From NCBI RefSeq assembly GCF_023159225.1, contig NC_063169.1, positions 58,739,934-58,803,933 of the forward strand: a DNA stretch of 64,000 nucleotides, in the 5' to 3' direction. Source of the stretch: Perognathus longimembris pacificus (taxonomy: Eukaryota > Chordata > Mammalia > Rodentia > Heteromyidae). Shown piece by piece: positions 12,330-22,612 of this stretch. The position numbers were made by a program, and so were the translations under genes. The notes under the pieces are model-generated. The model ran no database searches and was not told where the DNA came from. It saw only the letters and a list, made by a program, of their open reading frames with translations. How positions within the stretch are numbered: the first letter of the stretch is position 1; every line of letters begins with the position of its first letter.

Positions 12330-12409
12330 CTTTATTATGTATTAACTACATCCTGTCAATAACCTCAAAGGATGGACTTCACAATCAATATTTTAGGTAG
12401 GAAACAGAA
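12330..12409 (-). mobile_element. MIR fragment, cut by a SINE
   Basis: 'tttattatgtattaactaca' and 'ttttaggtaggaaacagaag' are reverse MIR. It stops abruptly at the SINE that follows. Confidence 0.6.
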
Positions 12410-12568
12410 GCCCTGGGTTCCATAACTCAGCACCACATAAACAAAAAAGGCCAGAAGTGGCGCTGTGGCTCAAGTCGTAGAGTGCTAGCCTTGAACAAAA
12501 AGAAGCCAGGGGCAGTGCTCAGGCCCTGAGTTCAAGCCCCAGGACTGGCAAAAACAAAAACAAAAACA
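12410..12568 (+). mobile_element. ID/ID-like dimeric SINE, 5'-truncated
   Basis: It begins mid first unit (ccctgggttccataactcag). The second unit 'gtggcgctgtggctcaag ... gttcaagccccagg' is complete, with a CAAAAA tail. Confidence 0.88.
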
Positions 12569-12579
12569 CATTCTTCTCA

Positions 12580-14040
12580 TATTACCCTATAAGTTTAAAG
12601 CCATTTCTATAAAAGTCCTAGCAAGTTTCATATGGAACTCCATTCATGTAGAATGGAAAAGGCCCCCCAAATAGCCTGTAAGGAAAACTCAGCAGAAAGA
12701 GAAAAAAATAAGAGGTTTGTGCTCTGTGATAGACTAAACTATATTATCGAACTATGTTCAGAAAAGTTGTTTAGGCAACTCAAAACAAGAAGCTGTTTTG
12801 GACAAACATCTAGCTAGAAATTTCTTATACCTAGACATATTGGACAAACATGTTTTAAAATGTGAGATCTTTTTAAGTCATCCTCTCACCACACTAAGAA
12901 AAACTATGTGATGAGTATAACAGATGCCAAAAATGTACTTGATGAAATTTGAAACCGAGTATACATACATGGATGTCTAGTTCTGTCTACTGGGATGACC
13001 TAGAAATGTGGCTCAATACAAACAAGAAAACCCAGTGCCCAGTGTTTGGTTTCTAATACCATTCTCTATGAGAATCAGGGTTTGAAGAAATGGGTGATTC
13101 TAGAGAGGGTTAGCCTATAGCAAACCAAAGTGCTAGACAGTAAGGAGGCAAAGAGGCATGGACACCCCAAAAGGACAAGGGATCCCACCAGAAAAAGCCC
13201 CAATGTCAAAGCCAGAATAATATGACAACCATCACACTAGATTGAACCTAAAGACTGCAGTATGCACCTAGCAGCACATATTGATTTTTAAAAAATGATT
13301 GAATAGTTAGATAAAGGGGGCATATATCTTTCTCAAAGAAGAATTAGAATTAATTATTGTTGGAAAGATGAAAGGCATGGAAAATCACCCTTAGATTCTA
13401 AGAATAATTGCTATAGGTGAAATCTACTGAACACCAGAATTAGTGGGCAAAACGGAGGAGAAATAGGACGTTTGTACAAAAGTCTCTGAATGTATTCCTC
13501 AAAATATTAGTTGTTGTGTTTTTTTTAAACAAATTACTTACTACTCTTTTTCTTCCAGAGGAAGGATTTTATTCTAACATAAAAAGGAAAATAGAATATT
13601 ACAATGAATAACTGGGCTGATATTGTCTTTACGTGATCAGATTAACATCACTACTGAGTGTGAAACAGAGTGTCTCCAAATACCTATATGTTATCATTCC
13701 CCCAAATTCTTAACTTCTGTCTAATTGAGGAAAACATCAGAAGAGCCAAACTGAGGGTTACTGTACAAAATAAACAGTGGCACAGTCACAAAAAAACTGA
13801 GAGCTCTCCCACTTTGTAATAACCCGAGGAAACTGGACAAGAAAACATCGTGTGGTTTAGGGATTGGATATTGAAATAACATTCATGGGAAAACTTTGGT
13901 AACCTGAGTAAGCCTACAAGGCATGGGGCCAATGTTGACTTCTTAATTTTGGTAAATGTAAGGTGTTAATGAAGGAACCTGGGTGACTGGTATAATGATC
14001 ACTTTGTATACTCAAATGATTAATTATCTAATTATTTTAG
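12580..14040 (+). mobile_element. Old L1 fragment (ORF2 3' part and 3' UTR)
   Basis: The segment 12580-12800 resembles decayed L1 ORF2 (catatggaactccattcat ... ccccccaaatagcc ... aactatattat). The segment 13660-14040 resembles an ancient L1 3' UTR (ctgtctaattgaggaaaaca ... taatgaaggaacctgggtga). The part between is not resolved, and several stops show it is dead. Confidence 0.6.
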
Positions 14041-14640
14041 TAAAAAAAATAATTCAATAACCATTCATGAAAACAAACCACAGTGAATATAAATAGAAGT
14101 AAATTTCCCCAAACTGAAAAAAAGCACATAGTAAACAAAACAACACATACTAAATATCATCCATAATATTGAAATATTTGATGAGGGAAACACAAAGCTG
14201 TAGACTCTTAAACCTTTTTGTACTACTGTTCTGAAGATTCCAGACAATGCAAAAAGTCAAGAAAAAGGAAATGCAGGTTGGAAAAGCCAATTTAAGTATT
14301 TCAAAAGTTTTTCTTCTTTCAGATGGCATGATTGTTCATTTAGGAAATATCCCTAAACTTACATGCTGTGTGGGTGAAATTAGTAAAGTTACAAAATATG
14401 ATTGATACAGAAAAATTGGTAGTTTCTATACTTGAGCAAGATGACTAGAAAATACAATTGAAAAAAAGTATCTACAAAAGCAAAAAAAAAAAGTCAAATG
14501 TACAGAAACAAATTTGGCAGTGTGTTAAGTCATTTATCCTGAAAACATAAAACAATACTGAGAGTAATTGAAGCAGTGGAGAGATATACCATATTCCTAA
14601 ATGGCAAGCCAATTCTGTTAAAATGATCATTTTATAGGAA

Positions 14641-14886
14641 TTTGAAAGGGAATACCAAAATTGAGAGACACAGGGTAAAAAAAAGACAAACAACTACAAA
14701 AGCAATACTTGCAAAATTGTTTGGTGTAAGTGAACTGAACACCTCAGGGGGGGAAAGGGACAGGGGGAGGGAAAGGGGGTATGAGGGACAAGGTAACAAA
14801 CAGTACAAGAAATGTATCCAATGCCTAACGTATGAAACTGTAACCTCTCTGTACATCAGTTTGATAATAAAAATTTGAAAAAAAAA
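14641..14886 (+). mobile_element. Younger L1 3' end, inserted in the older L1
   Basis: A G-rich 3' UTR (cctcaggggggg ... gggggtatgagg), 'gaaactgtaacctctctgta', 'aataaaaattt' and an A-tail are typical of a 5'-truncated L1. Flanks 'tcattttatagg' and 'tcattctatggg' may be a decayed target duplication. Confidence 0.65.
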
Positions 14887-14897
14887 GTCATTCTATG

Positions 14898-15090
14898 GGG
14901 CTGAGAATATGGCCTAGTGTAGAGTACTTGCCTCACATACATGAAATCCTGGGTTCAATTCCCAGTACCACATATACAGAAAAAATGGCACTGTGGCTCA
15001 AATGGTAGAGTGTTAGCTTTGAGCAAAAAGAAGCCAGGGACAGTGCTGAGACTCTGAATTCAAGCCCCAGGACTGGTTAAAAAAAAAAAT
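14898..15090 (+). mobile_element. ID/ID-like dimeric SINE
   Basis: 'ggggctgagaatatggccta', 'gggttcaattcccagtacca', then the second unit to 'caagccccaggactgg' and an A-tail. Confidence 0.9.
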
Positions 15091-15221
15091 CATTCCACAG
15101 AGCCACTGCAATTATAAATTAAAAGTCTGATACACTTTTTAAATAAGCTTTGACAAATTCAATCTAAAATTCATGTGCAAAGTGCTTAGTCAAAGCAATT
15201 GTTCAAAAATAAATAACTAGA

Positions 15222-15438
15222 GGGGCTGGGAATGAGGTTTAGTGGTAGAGTACTTGCCTAGCACTCATGAAGCCCTAGGTTTGATTCCTCAGCACCACAT
15301 AAACAGAAAAGGCCATAAGTGGCACTGTGGCTCGAGTGATGGTAGAGTGCTAGCTTTGAGCAAAAGAAGCTTAGAGACAGTGCCCAAGCCCAGAGTTCAA
15401 GCCCCAGGACTGGCAGTACAACATCATCAACAAAAAAA
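15222..15438 (+). mobile_element. ID/ID-like dimeric SINE
   Basis: A complete dimer from 'ggggctgggaatgaggttta' to 'gccccaggactggcagtac'. The second unit carries a short 'tgatgg' insertion. Confidence 0.9.
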
Positions 15439-15479
15439 TCTTAGAGAAGTTACAGTGCCCCGTTAAGATTTACTGTAAG

Positions 15480-15572
15480 ACTGGGAATGTAGCTCAGTGG
15501 TGTACTGAGCTTTGTGCTTTGTTAGAATGTCCAAAAGCCTACATTCAATCTTTAGCATCACCATACCAAAAA
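15480..15572 (+). mobile_element. ID SINE monomer
   Basis: 'gactgggaatgtagctcagt' with a degraded B-box 'attcaatcttt' and an A-rich end. Confidence 0.75.
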
Positions 15573-15784
15573 ATTCATTAATTATGCCTTAGCATATACT
15601 ACTGCTAATTAAGTCTGATACTAAAGCAAAAATTAATAGTGCAAGTGAAACAGAACAGATTAAGAAACAGGCTTAATGATATGATCCTTCATTTTTCAGC
15701 AAAGGACCCATTGTAATTCAATGGAAAAGAAGTTTTTTCAGTCAATCTATATAGCAGTTGTTCATCCATGTGGAAATATTTTCT

Positions 15785-16080
15785 TCAAAACTGGAGTTTG
15801 AACTCAGAGCATTGAGCTTGCTAGGCAGGCATTGTAATACTTAAACCATATCCTCCCTTCCTCCCTCCCCCCCCCCCTTCTTTCTTTCTTCCTGATTTAG
15901 CTATTTTTCAGGTAGAATCTTGTGGGTTTGCCCTAGGCAAAAACACTGCAATGCTCCAACCTATGGCCTCTTGAATAGCAAGAATCATGAATGTAAACTG
16001 TCACATCTGGCTTATTGATTGAGATGGGATCTTTATAACTTTTGCCCACATTGGCAATAATCACAGACCAATGGTGAGGA
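15785..16080 (-). mobile_element. Old trimeric SINE (B1-B1-ID), reverse, with C/T-rich insertion
   Basis: A reverse ID-like unit (gagtttgaactcagagcatt ... acttaaaccatatcc), a pyrimidine tract at 15853-15894, then two decayed reverse B1-like units. Confidence 0.5.
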
Positions 16081-16277
16081 CTTAACAATACTGCTTCTGG
16101 AGGAAATCTTGCAATTGTTTTTCATACCTTGGGATGGGGGAAGGATGCAGGGAATAAGAGCATGAGAAAAATTTGTGGTCAGGTTGCAAAAAAGAACTAA
16201 CCCTTCACTTTACCCACCACCTACCAAGCATCCCTTATGAACTAAAAATCGTTTTGGTCATAGGAGGTCACCCCTAG

Positions 16278-16352
16278 TGCCTAAATAGGACTCGATGGCA
16301 GAGTATCTGCTTAGCATGTGCCAGTCCCTGAGTTCATCTCCAGCATCACAAA
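16278..16352 (+). mobile_element. ID SINE monomer
   Basis: 'aggactcgatggcagagtat ... ctgcttagcatgtgcc ... gagttcatctccagcatcac'. Confidence 0.65.
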
Positions 16353-16854
16353 CATAACAATATCATAATCATTCATAAGCTCATGCTAAAATGAATATTT
16401 AAGTGTCATGTACTGAGAAAGAGAGAGAGAGCCAGACCGACAGACAGATAAAATAAAATAGGCAAACTTCAGGACAGAGAATATTTGCAAACATGTACTG
16501 ACAAAGGTTTCCTTTCCAGAATATATTAGGAACTGAAAGTCATTTACCAAAAAATAAATATCTGAGCATTAAAAATGGACAAAACTGATATCTGAATGGC
16601 TAGTGAAGACATAAAAAATGTTCAATGCTATTGATGTTCATCAAACTACAGCTAAACTACCCAAAGATCATGGTCTATATAGGTTCAATGTTGTTTAATA
16701 CTCTGGGAGTCAGAAGTGCTTTTAAATTATTATTTTTACTTTTCTTATTTTGAAATAGTTGCATATATATATACACACATATATGTTCATGAGATACCTT
16801 ATGGTGTGGACTTAAGTCTAAATACAAAAATTAGTTTTTTTAATTTTTTTTTTC

Positions 16855-16924
16855 CGTGCTTGGAATAAAATATAGGGCCTCAGAGGCTCTAGGCACGCTC
16901 TCCACCACTGAGCTATCTGACCCC
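16855..16924 (-). mobile_element. ID SINE monomer
   Basis: Reverse ID: 'gggcctcagaggctctaggc ... caccactgagctatctgacc'. Confidence 0.75.
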
Positions 16925-17310
16925 TTCATCTGTGTTTCATATACACTTCATATATCACATAGCGTAAGGTAATTTGATTCAATAGTTTTAGGGCACTTGC
17001 ATCTTGACTGACTGCATCACATGATATCAAAGGTGGAATTTCCTACTTGGGACATCATACAGGTACTCAAAAAAACTTGTCATCTAGAGCATTTTAGACA
17101 GATTTTGGATTCAGGATATTCAATGATAGCCAAGAATCCCATCCTGCCAATAAATTTCAACAACATTTGTAACTACTGAATGTATAATGGCTCTGCAATG
17201 AAACCAATTCAAATATTCATCAACATGAGGACGGATAAGTAATTGGTAAACTCATATAACACAGAACTGTAGAATAAGGATTTAAAAACACCTGTTAACA
17301 GCCAAATAGT

Positions 17311-17452
17311 AAATACTTTAGGTTGTATGGGTCATACAGTCTCTGTAATGACTGTTGACTAGAGATGGCTTTATTCCAATAAAATCTTATAAAGAAAAAA
17401 AAATGCACTGGGCTGAAACTGGTGAACAGGTTGAAGTTTGCCAACCACAGAT
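17311..17452 (+). mobile_element. hAT-type DNA transposon fossil (MER-like)
   Basis: 'aaatactttaggttgtatgg', 'catacagtctctgtaatgac', 'ttattccaataaaatcttat' and the end 'ttgaagtttgccaaccac' match in order a common ancient eutherian non-autonomous hAT element. I do not assign the subfamily. Confidence 0.6.
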
Positions 17453-17731
17453 ATTAAACAAAAACACAGATATGCAACATGAAAGGATCTCAACATGACG
17501 ATATGAGCAAAAGAATAAACTTTATGATTATGTATAATCCATAGTGACTGAAGTTAAGCCAGTAAGTGACTGGGAAACGGCAGGGGTTAATGGAAAGGAC
17601 AGAGGAAACTTTCACAGGGAGGAAATGTTCCCTAGCTTTATGTGGGTGGTAAGCACCCAGGTGAAAGGCACCCAGGCAAATTTCATCAAGACATATCCTT
17701 TATTTCTGTGTTTGGCTGTACATAAATCATA

Positions 17732-18486
17732 GTTGGATTTGGAGAAAAATGAAAATGTAGACAAGGATGAGGATACAGATCTAACGAAATGATGTAAAAT
17801 TCAACATAAGTTTTTTTTTAATAAGGGAAGATAGACTAAGGGCATGGGTAACAAGTGAGAAAATCTAATGTAAGATGAATTGCAGTTCATAAAGGAAAGA
17901 GTGAAAAAATAGCTGAAAGGGAAAGACAGATTGCACAGGATAAAACCTTCAGAATTGATTAAATTCAAGCCTTAGAGATGAGACAAAGAGTGTATGTTTT
18001 ATGTGTGTGTAATAAATAAATATACATGCATACATACCTTGTCCAGAAGTCCCAAGAACACATTCTTCTTGATCACAGAAGGAGAAACTAAAACCATAAA
18101 GCAACTCTCAAATTTCAGATTATCAGTGGTATTGACACATGATTGACTAGAGTGTAAATTAGAAATCAGTGACACAGGGACAATTTACAAAACCTACAAA
18201 ACACTGAAACCAGAAAACAGTTCTCAAAATCTCATAGGGAAAGAAAAAAAATCACAATGGAAATTTTTTTTTATTTCTTAAGACAGATCAATATACTACA
18301 TATAAAGCAATATAAAAGGGTAATCAGTAATCTTTTCAGATGATCAGTGGGTGCAGCTCTAGGAAGAGCAAACATAACTGGGCATCTCACATGCCACAAG
18401 GGCCCTCCAAAACCCTGGCACTGGCACAATTCCCTTTCCACATGTAAAAAGAGAAACCTTTCATTAATCTTGACTTCAAGATACAC
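17732..18486. other. No gene recognised
   Basis: AT-rich sequence with no SINE, part of the SINE-poor flank of CpG island 1. Confidence 0.4.
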
Positions 18487-18491
18487 ACAAA

Positions 18492-18540
18492 CTACACACA
18501 CACACACACACACACATATATGCACACACACTCACAAACA
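18492..18540. repeat. (CA)n microsatellite, partly degenerate
   Basis: CA units interrupted by 'tatatg' and 'ctca'. Short frames on both strands here are translations of the repeat. Confidence 0.9.
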
Positions 18541-18734
18541 TACATGCCCATCTCAGGAAAAATAAGGAACTAAATGTGAGCAAATGACAAACTCTAAAGT
18601 CTTAAAAAATAATTTCAGAATGTATTTAAATAACAGTAGAGAAGAGTTTTTTATTGAAGACAAGACACAGAAAGATTAATGTCTATATTTTATTATCTGT
18701 ATGTTTATACAACCAGCAAATCATCTGTATTTTG

Positions 18735-18960
18735 AATGTTTTCCCATAGAAGTAGGGCGATGTTGGAAATATTATGTTCTTTAATACACTATAATCTATA
18801 AAATCACTTGAAATGTAGCCTAGAGCAACTGATGAACTGAAATTGCTTAAGTAAACATGATGTTCGCATGCGAGCCATTTTAAATCCTGAAAGTCTCTTA
18901 AGTTATGGTTTGGTATACTTTTCAGTAATTTTTCATAATAGAATTTGATTGCAGCTGAAA
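18735..18960 (-). mobile_element. hAT-type DNA transposon fossil (MER-like)
   Basis: On the minus strand 'aaaatggctcgcatgcgaac', 'ggctacatttcaagtg' and 'agaacataatatttccaac' follow the order of an ancient hAT consensus (tggctcgcat ... acatttcaagtgctc ... agaacatttccatcat). This explains the 138-codon minus-strand open frame over it. Confidence 0.6.
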
Positions 18961-19990
18961 TTACTAAGTAAAATGCAATGCCAATTTTAAAAGGTATGTA
19001 AAAGATATCTTCTACAAGATATATAAAAATCTTTTTTTTTTTAAAGAAAGAGAACATACCAAATGATTTCAATATGTTTCCAAGTACATTTTGGAACATT
19101 ACAAGTTACTTAAGGTATAAAAAAAAAACCACATGAAGAATTTAATGAATATTATTAGTATGTTCATGGGAGCAATTATGAAATAAAATACTATTGATAG
19201 TAAATTCCCTTAAGCACTTCTCCCTGATCAAGACTTTATTAAAAGGCAGGAACGCCGAATAACAGCTGTAGAGCCCTGGCTTCGGGCTTTCCAATTTGTC
19301 ACACCCATATGTGAATATATTGGGGGAGGAGTTCCACATAGAAACCTGTTTGTACCATTGCCCAGGTCGCCGCCCATTAGATAAGTAATCTCCATCCTCA
19401 GGGGAGTGCTGGCCGTGTTCCTGGACGCCCACCCCTCCCTCCTGCCCCAGAGGTGACAGATTGACTTTGGGGACATTAATTTATTTTGTTTCCCCCTTTA
19501 TTCCTTTGACTGTTTGCGTGCGCTTCTCTGAACAATAGCTTTGCTGGCCAGATTTTGGATGTTCTGTGGATGAAATCATGCAGTCTTCGCGATCTATCTA
19601 TCTATCTAATCTATTTGAATTGTGTTCTGGCTCTACCACACTAGGACGTGTCTGTTGAAACACTTGGCACGCCGTGCGGTCCCTTCCTATAGAATTTACG
19701 CTTTTCCCTCCGTTGGAAATGAAGGTTTCTGGCAGGGTGGGGAGCGGGGAGAGGGGGCGTGCAACAGCACACCCTCCTTTGTACGCGTGCCCTCGTGTGT
19801 GTATAGGAAAGTTTATCTAGGGCAGTGGCACTCAAACTTTTTCAGAGCCGTGACTCACACCGGGGGATGACGTTTCACTCCACTACGCACATTCGTGCGT
19901 GGCTCCCAGCGAGCAGGGAGGGGTTCCAGAAAGCGAATGCGGACCCATTCTGACATTTTCTACGCTAATTAACTTCGTGGAGTGTGTCCT
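18961..19990. other. SINE-free unique DNA bordering CpG island 1
   Basis: No exon is recognised. 19200-19560 is of mixed composition and looks like single-copy, possibly conserved sequence. 19592-19613 holds a short ATCT repeat. 'cagtggcactcaaacttttt' at about 19824 resembles a hAT terminus, weakly. Confidence 0.45.
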
Positions 19991-21249
19991 CCCCCTCCTC
20001 CCTCCCTCCCCCCCCCCCGCCCCTTTCCATGTCTGATCGTTATCGAAGGAAGTGATCGCTTCCTCGTGGGAACCAACGTCGCGGGCGAAGGCGAATAGCT
20101 AGGCAGGGGCTGCAGGCGGCCCGGGGACCGCCGGCCTCCGACGTCGTCAGGGATTCCTGCGGCTCGCTTTTAAATAAAAACACCGATCGGAGAGGGCACA
20201 CACGTTGACCACCATTTTACACCCACAACCGCAAAGCATCGCATCTTCGTTATCACTTACCGCGGGCTCAATCAGCCGCCCCGATTACCAGCCGCGCCAC
20301 GGGTTACCCCACCGAGGGAGAGGAAGAGGGGGAGCCTGGGGGAGCGGGACCGCAATCGGGGGGGAGGGGGGCTCCCAAAGCCCACCACGGACGGCACCTC
20401 GCACCCTGTCTGGGAGGATGGAGTTAGCAAAGGATCCTAGAAGGAGGTGGACCACAGCTGTGCGTTTCTATTTTTAATTTTTATTGATTTCCTAAAACAT
20501 AAAAGTCACAGACTTATTGAAAAACAATCTCCCCCCCACCCCACCACGCCCCAGGATTTTTTTTTAAGAGCATATAAAATGGAAAAAAAAAATCCCCACT
20601 GCCACGCTTTCAAAGTTCGATGCGCACACTGTGCGCGTTGTGCTCATCTGGGAAATTTTTAGGCATCCACGTTGCAAAATAGTTTTCAAAGTACAACTGA
20701 TAGAGCCGAGGGGTGTGTGCACGCCAGATCTCCACTGCTTGGCCATGTTTTTACTTTTAACAGAGTTTTCTGGCCGCCTTCCCTTCCTTTTGCTTTCTTC
20801 CCACCCCCCACCCCTCGTTTGGCCTTTTGGCGAATTCCTAAGGCCAGATCCTTAAAAATAAAATTAAAAAGAAAAAAAAAAAAAAAAGGATGGAATCTAT
20901 TTGCCGCGCGCCACGCGCCCGCCAGCGCGTCCATCAAGTGACATTCAAAAGTGCTTTTCCCCAGCCACCCCGGGCGAAGCCCATGACAATCTGCAGAGTT
21001 TCCCACTTGGCCCACAGAGAACGGGGACCCCCGGGACCCCCCCCCCCCCCAGGCGTCCGTCCGCGGCCGTCCCCGGCATGGCAGCGACAGCGGCCGCGGC
21101 CACCCCAGCGGCCGCGAGCCGCACCGCGCACCGCACTCCGCGCGCAGGACCGCGCACCGCGATCGCGATCGCTCGCTCGCTTGCTCGCTCGCAGCGCGGC
21201 ACCAGTGCCGCACGGCCGCCCCGGCCCCGCGTCCCGCACGCAGCGCCCC

Positions 21250-21262
21250 GCCACCTACCCTG
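21250..21262 (-). promoter_or_regulatory. Candidate splice donor of a leftward first exon in CpG island 1
   Basis: On the minus strand the sequence reads CTGCAGG|GTAGGTGG, with the exon ending at 21259 and the intron GT at 21258-21257. The match to MAG|GTRAGT is good though not perfect. It is placed as expected for the first exon of a PLAGL1/HYMAI-type transcript running left. No transcript evidence is available. Confidence 0.35.
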
Positions 21263-21365
21263 CAGGCTGCACAGCCCCGGGAACTCAGGCGAGGTCGCTC
21301 CAGCGCGCCACCTCCGCAGCCATGACGGCCACCCGGGGAAGCGCCCCGTGCGCCGAGGCCCGCGC

Positions 21366-21392
21366 TCCGATCGATCGGTGGATCGATCGGCC
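21366..21392. repeat. Two-copy GATCGATCGG direct repeat in CpG island 1
   Basis: The decamer GATCGATCGG occurs at 21369-21378 and again at 21381-21390, a 12-bp period. Each copy contains the palindrome GATCGATC. Nearby, 21157-21193 is rich in GATCGC and GCTC units, making a short CpG-rich simple repeat. Confidence 0.7.
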
Positions 21393-22243
21393 GCGAGCAA
21401 GGCTGTCCGGATGTGTCCGTCCGAGCGCCCTCCAGGCGAGTGAGGCCGAAGCACGCCCCAGACGTGTCTAAATGAAGGCTCGGGGCGTTCCCGACGGGCT
21501 GAATGACAGATGGCAGATGCCGTGGGCTTTGCCGCCCGCGGCAGCCAAGTGGATGGCTGAGCCAAGGAGGCCGTGCACAGGCGGAGCCCGGGAGCCGGAA
21601 CGGCGCGTCCGCGAGGAGGGTGCTGGGGCCCCTCGCGGGGGCGTCACGTGGCAGGAGGAGGCCCCACCGGGGAGCCCGGGGGTCGGCCGGCCGGGAGGAG
21701 GGAGAGAGGAAGGGAGGGAGAGGAAAGGCGCCCAGACGCCAGGCCGATTGAGTCATCGGCGTGGGCAAAGCCAAGGTCGCCCAGGTGCAGGGCTGACGCA
21801 GGTAGACCCGCGCCAGCCCGAAGCCCCCCGTGCCCGGAGTGGGTGTCGCTCACGGCCCACCGGGAGGAGCCGAACGGTAGAGGGAAAAAACACGACGGAC
21901 GCCCCGGGCGCCATGCAACAGGCCGCTCGCAGGCGCCGGCCGCGCAGCAACTTTGGGTCGCCCGAGTTGGACCAGTGGCCGGGAGCCACGCACTGCTTGT
22001 TCCACGCATCTCACCAGGACACGCCTCGAACCTCTGCCCCAGCCCTAGGAGAGACACATTGCCACTCCCGTCACACGGCCGCAGAGGCCACGCAGAGGAC
22101 GCTAGACGGGCGCCTTTTCTAAATATGAACTCCTTCTATGCATACTTTAATTAACAAAAAATATCAGTAAATGTTATTTAAGAAAAAGAAACTGCAGCGA
22201 GGACCCGGGAATTTCAGTCTTCTCTACGAACCTTAAAGAAACG

Positions 22244-22497
22244 GAGCCAGGCGCCCTTGGCTCAAGCCTCTGACGCTAGCTACTTAGAAGGCTGACATCT
22301 GAGGATGATGGTTCAAAACCAACCCAGGCAGAAAAGTCTGTGACGCTCTTATCTCCAATTACCCACCAAAACCTTAGAACAGGGAATGGGGGGAAGCTGT
22401 GTTCAAGGGATAGAGCCTTATCCTTAAGTGACAAAGCTAAGAGACAGCACCTAGGCCCTGAGTTCAAGCCCCAAGTACTAGCAAAAAAGCAAAAAAG
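22244..22497 (+). mobile_element. B1-like/ID-like composite SINE at the island edge
   Basis: From 'agccaggcgcccttggctca' to 'gttcaagccccaagtactag'. It is diverged and ends in the GGAA repeat that follows. Confidence 0.82.
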
Positions 22498-22612
22498 GAA
22501 GGAAGGCAAGGAAGGCAGGAAGGAAGGAAGGCAAGGAAGGCAAGGAAGGCAGGAAGGAAGGAAGGAAGGAAGGAAGAAAGGAAGGAAGGAAGGAAGGAAG
22601 GAAGGAGAGAGA
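22497..22612. repeat. (GGAA)n/(GGCA) microsatellite grown from a SINE tail
   Basis: GGAA units with interspersed GGCA directly after the SINE A-rich end. The Lys/Glu/Gly/Arg-rich open frame here is not a gene. Confidence 0.95.

Larger units (their letters stand above)
14300..17730 (+). mobile_element. Old L1 fragment broken by several later insertions
   Basis: ORF2-like pieces appear in order at 14300-14640, 15107-15220, 15580-15765 and 16470-16680, and a 3' end piece at 17130-17730. They are interrupted by a younger L1 3' end, ID-type SINEs and a hAT remnant. All pieces are non-functional. Confidence 0.65.
20000..22120 (-). promoter_or_regulatory. CpG island 1: candidate PLAGL1 P1/HYMAI promoter and imprinted DMR
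   Basis: This is a GC-rich island, densest between about 20890 and 22000. For example, bases 21121-21180 hold 15 CpGs in 60 bp. It lies on the 3' side of SF3B5 in its transcription sense, where PLAGL1 is expected from conserved gene order, with CpG island 2 between them. It carries five ZFP57-type hexamers (TGCCGC or reverse complement) at 20902, 21196, 21206, 21530 and 21538. It also has a CACGTG E-box at 21645-21650, a TGAGTCA AP-1 site at 21749-21755 and a minus-strand splice donor at 21258. Known: in human the maternally methylated P1 DMR drives PLAGL1 and HYMAI from the paternal allele, and is the locus of transient neonatal diabetes. Methylation cannot be seen here. Long open frames across the island on both strands reflect lack of AT-rich stop codons and are not genes. 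Confidence 0.62.

Noticed and set aside
18683..19099. 138-codon minus-strand frame
   Set aside because: Coincides with an ancient hAT-type fossil and AT-rich DNA. The protein shows no domain.
20686..21774. Large open frames on both strands over CpG island 1, including one of 362 codons on the minus strand
   Set aside because: Low-complexity Ala/Arg/Gly/Pro translations in several frames at once. They reflect the scarcity of AT-rich stop codons in a CpG island, with no domain or splice pattern.
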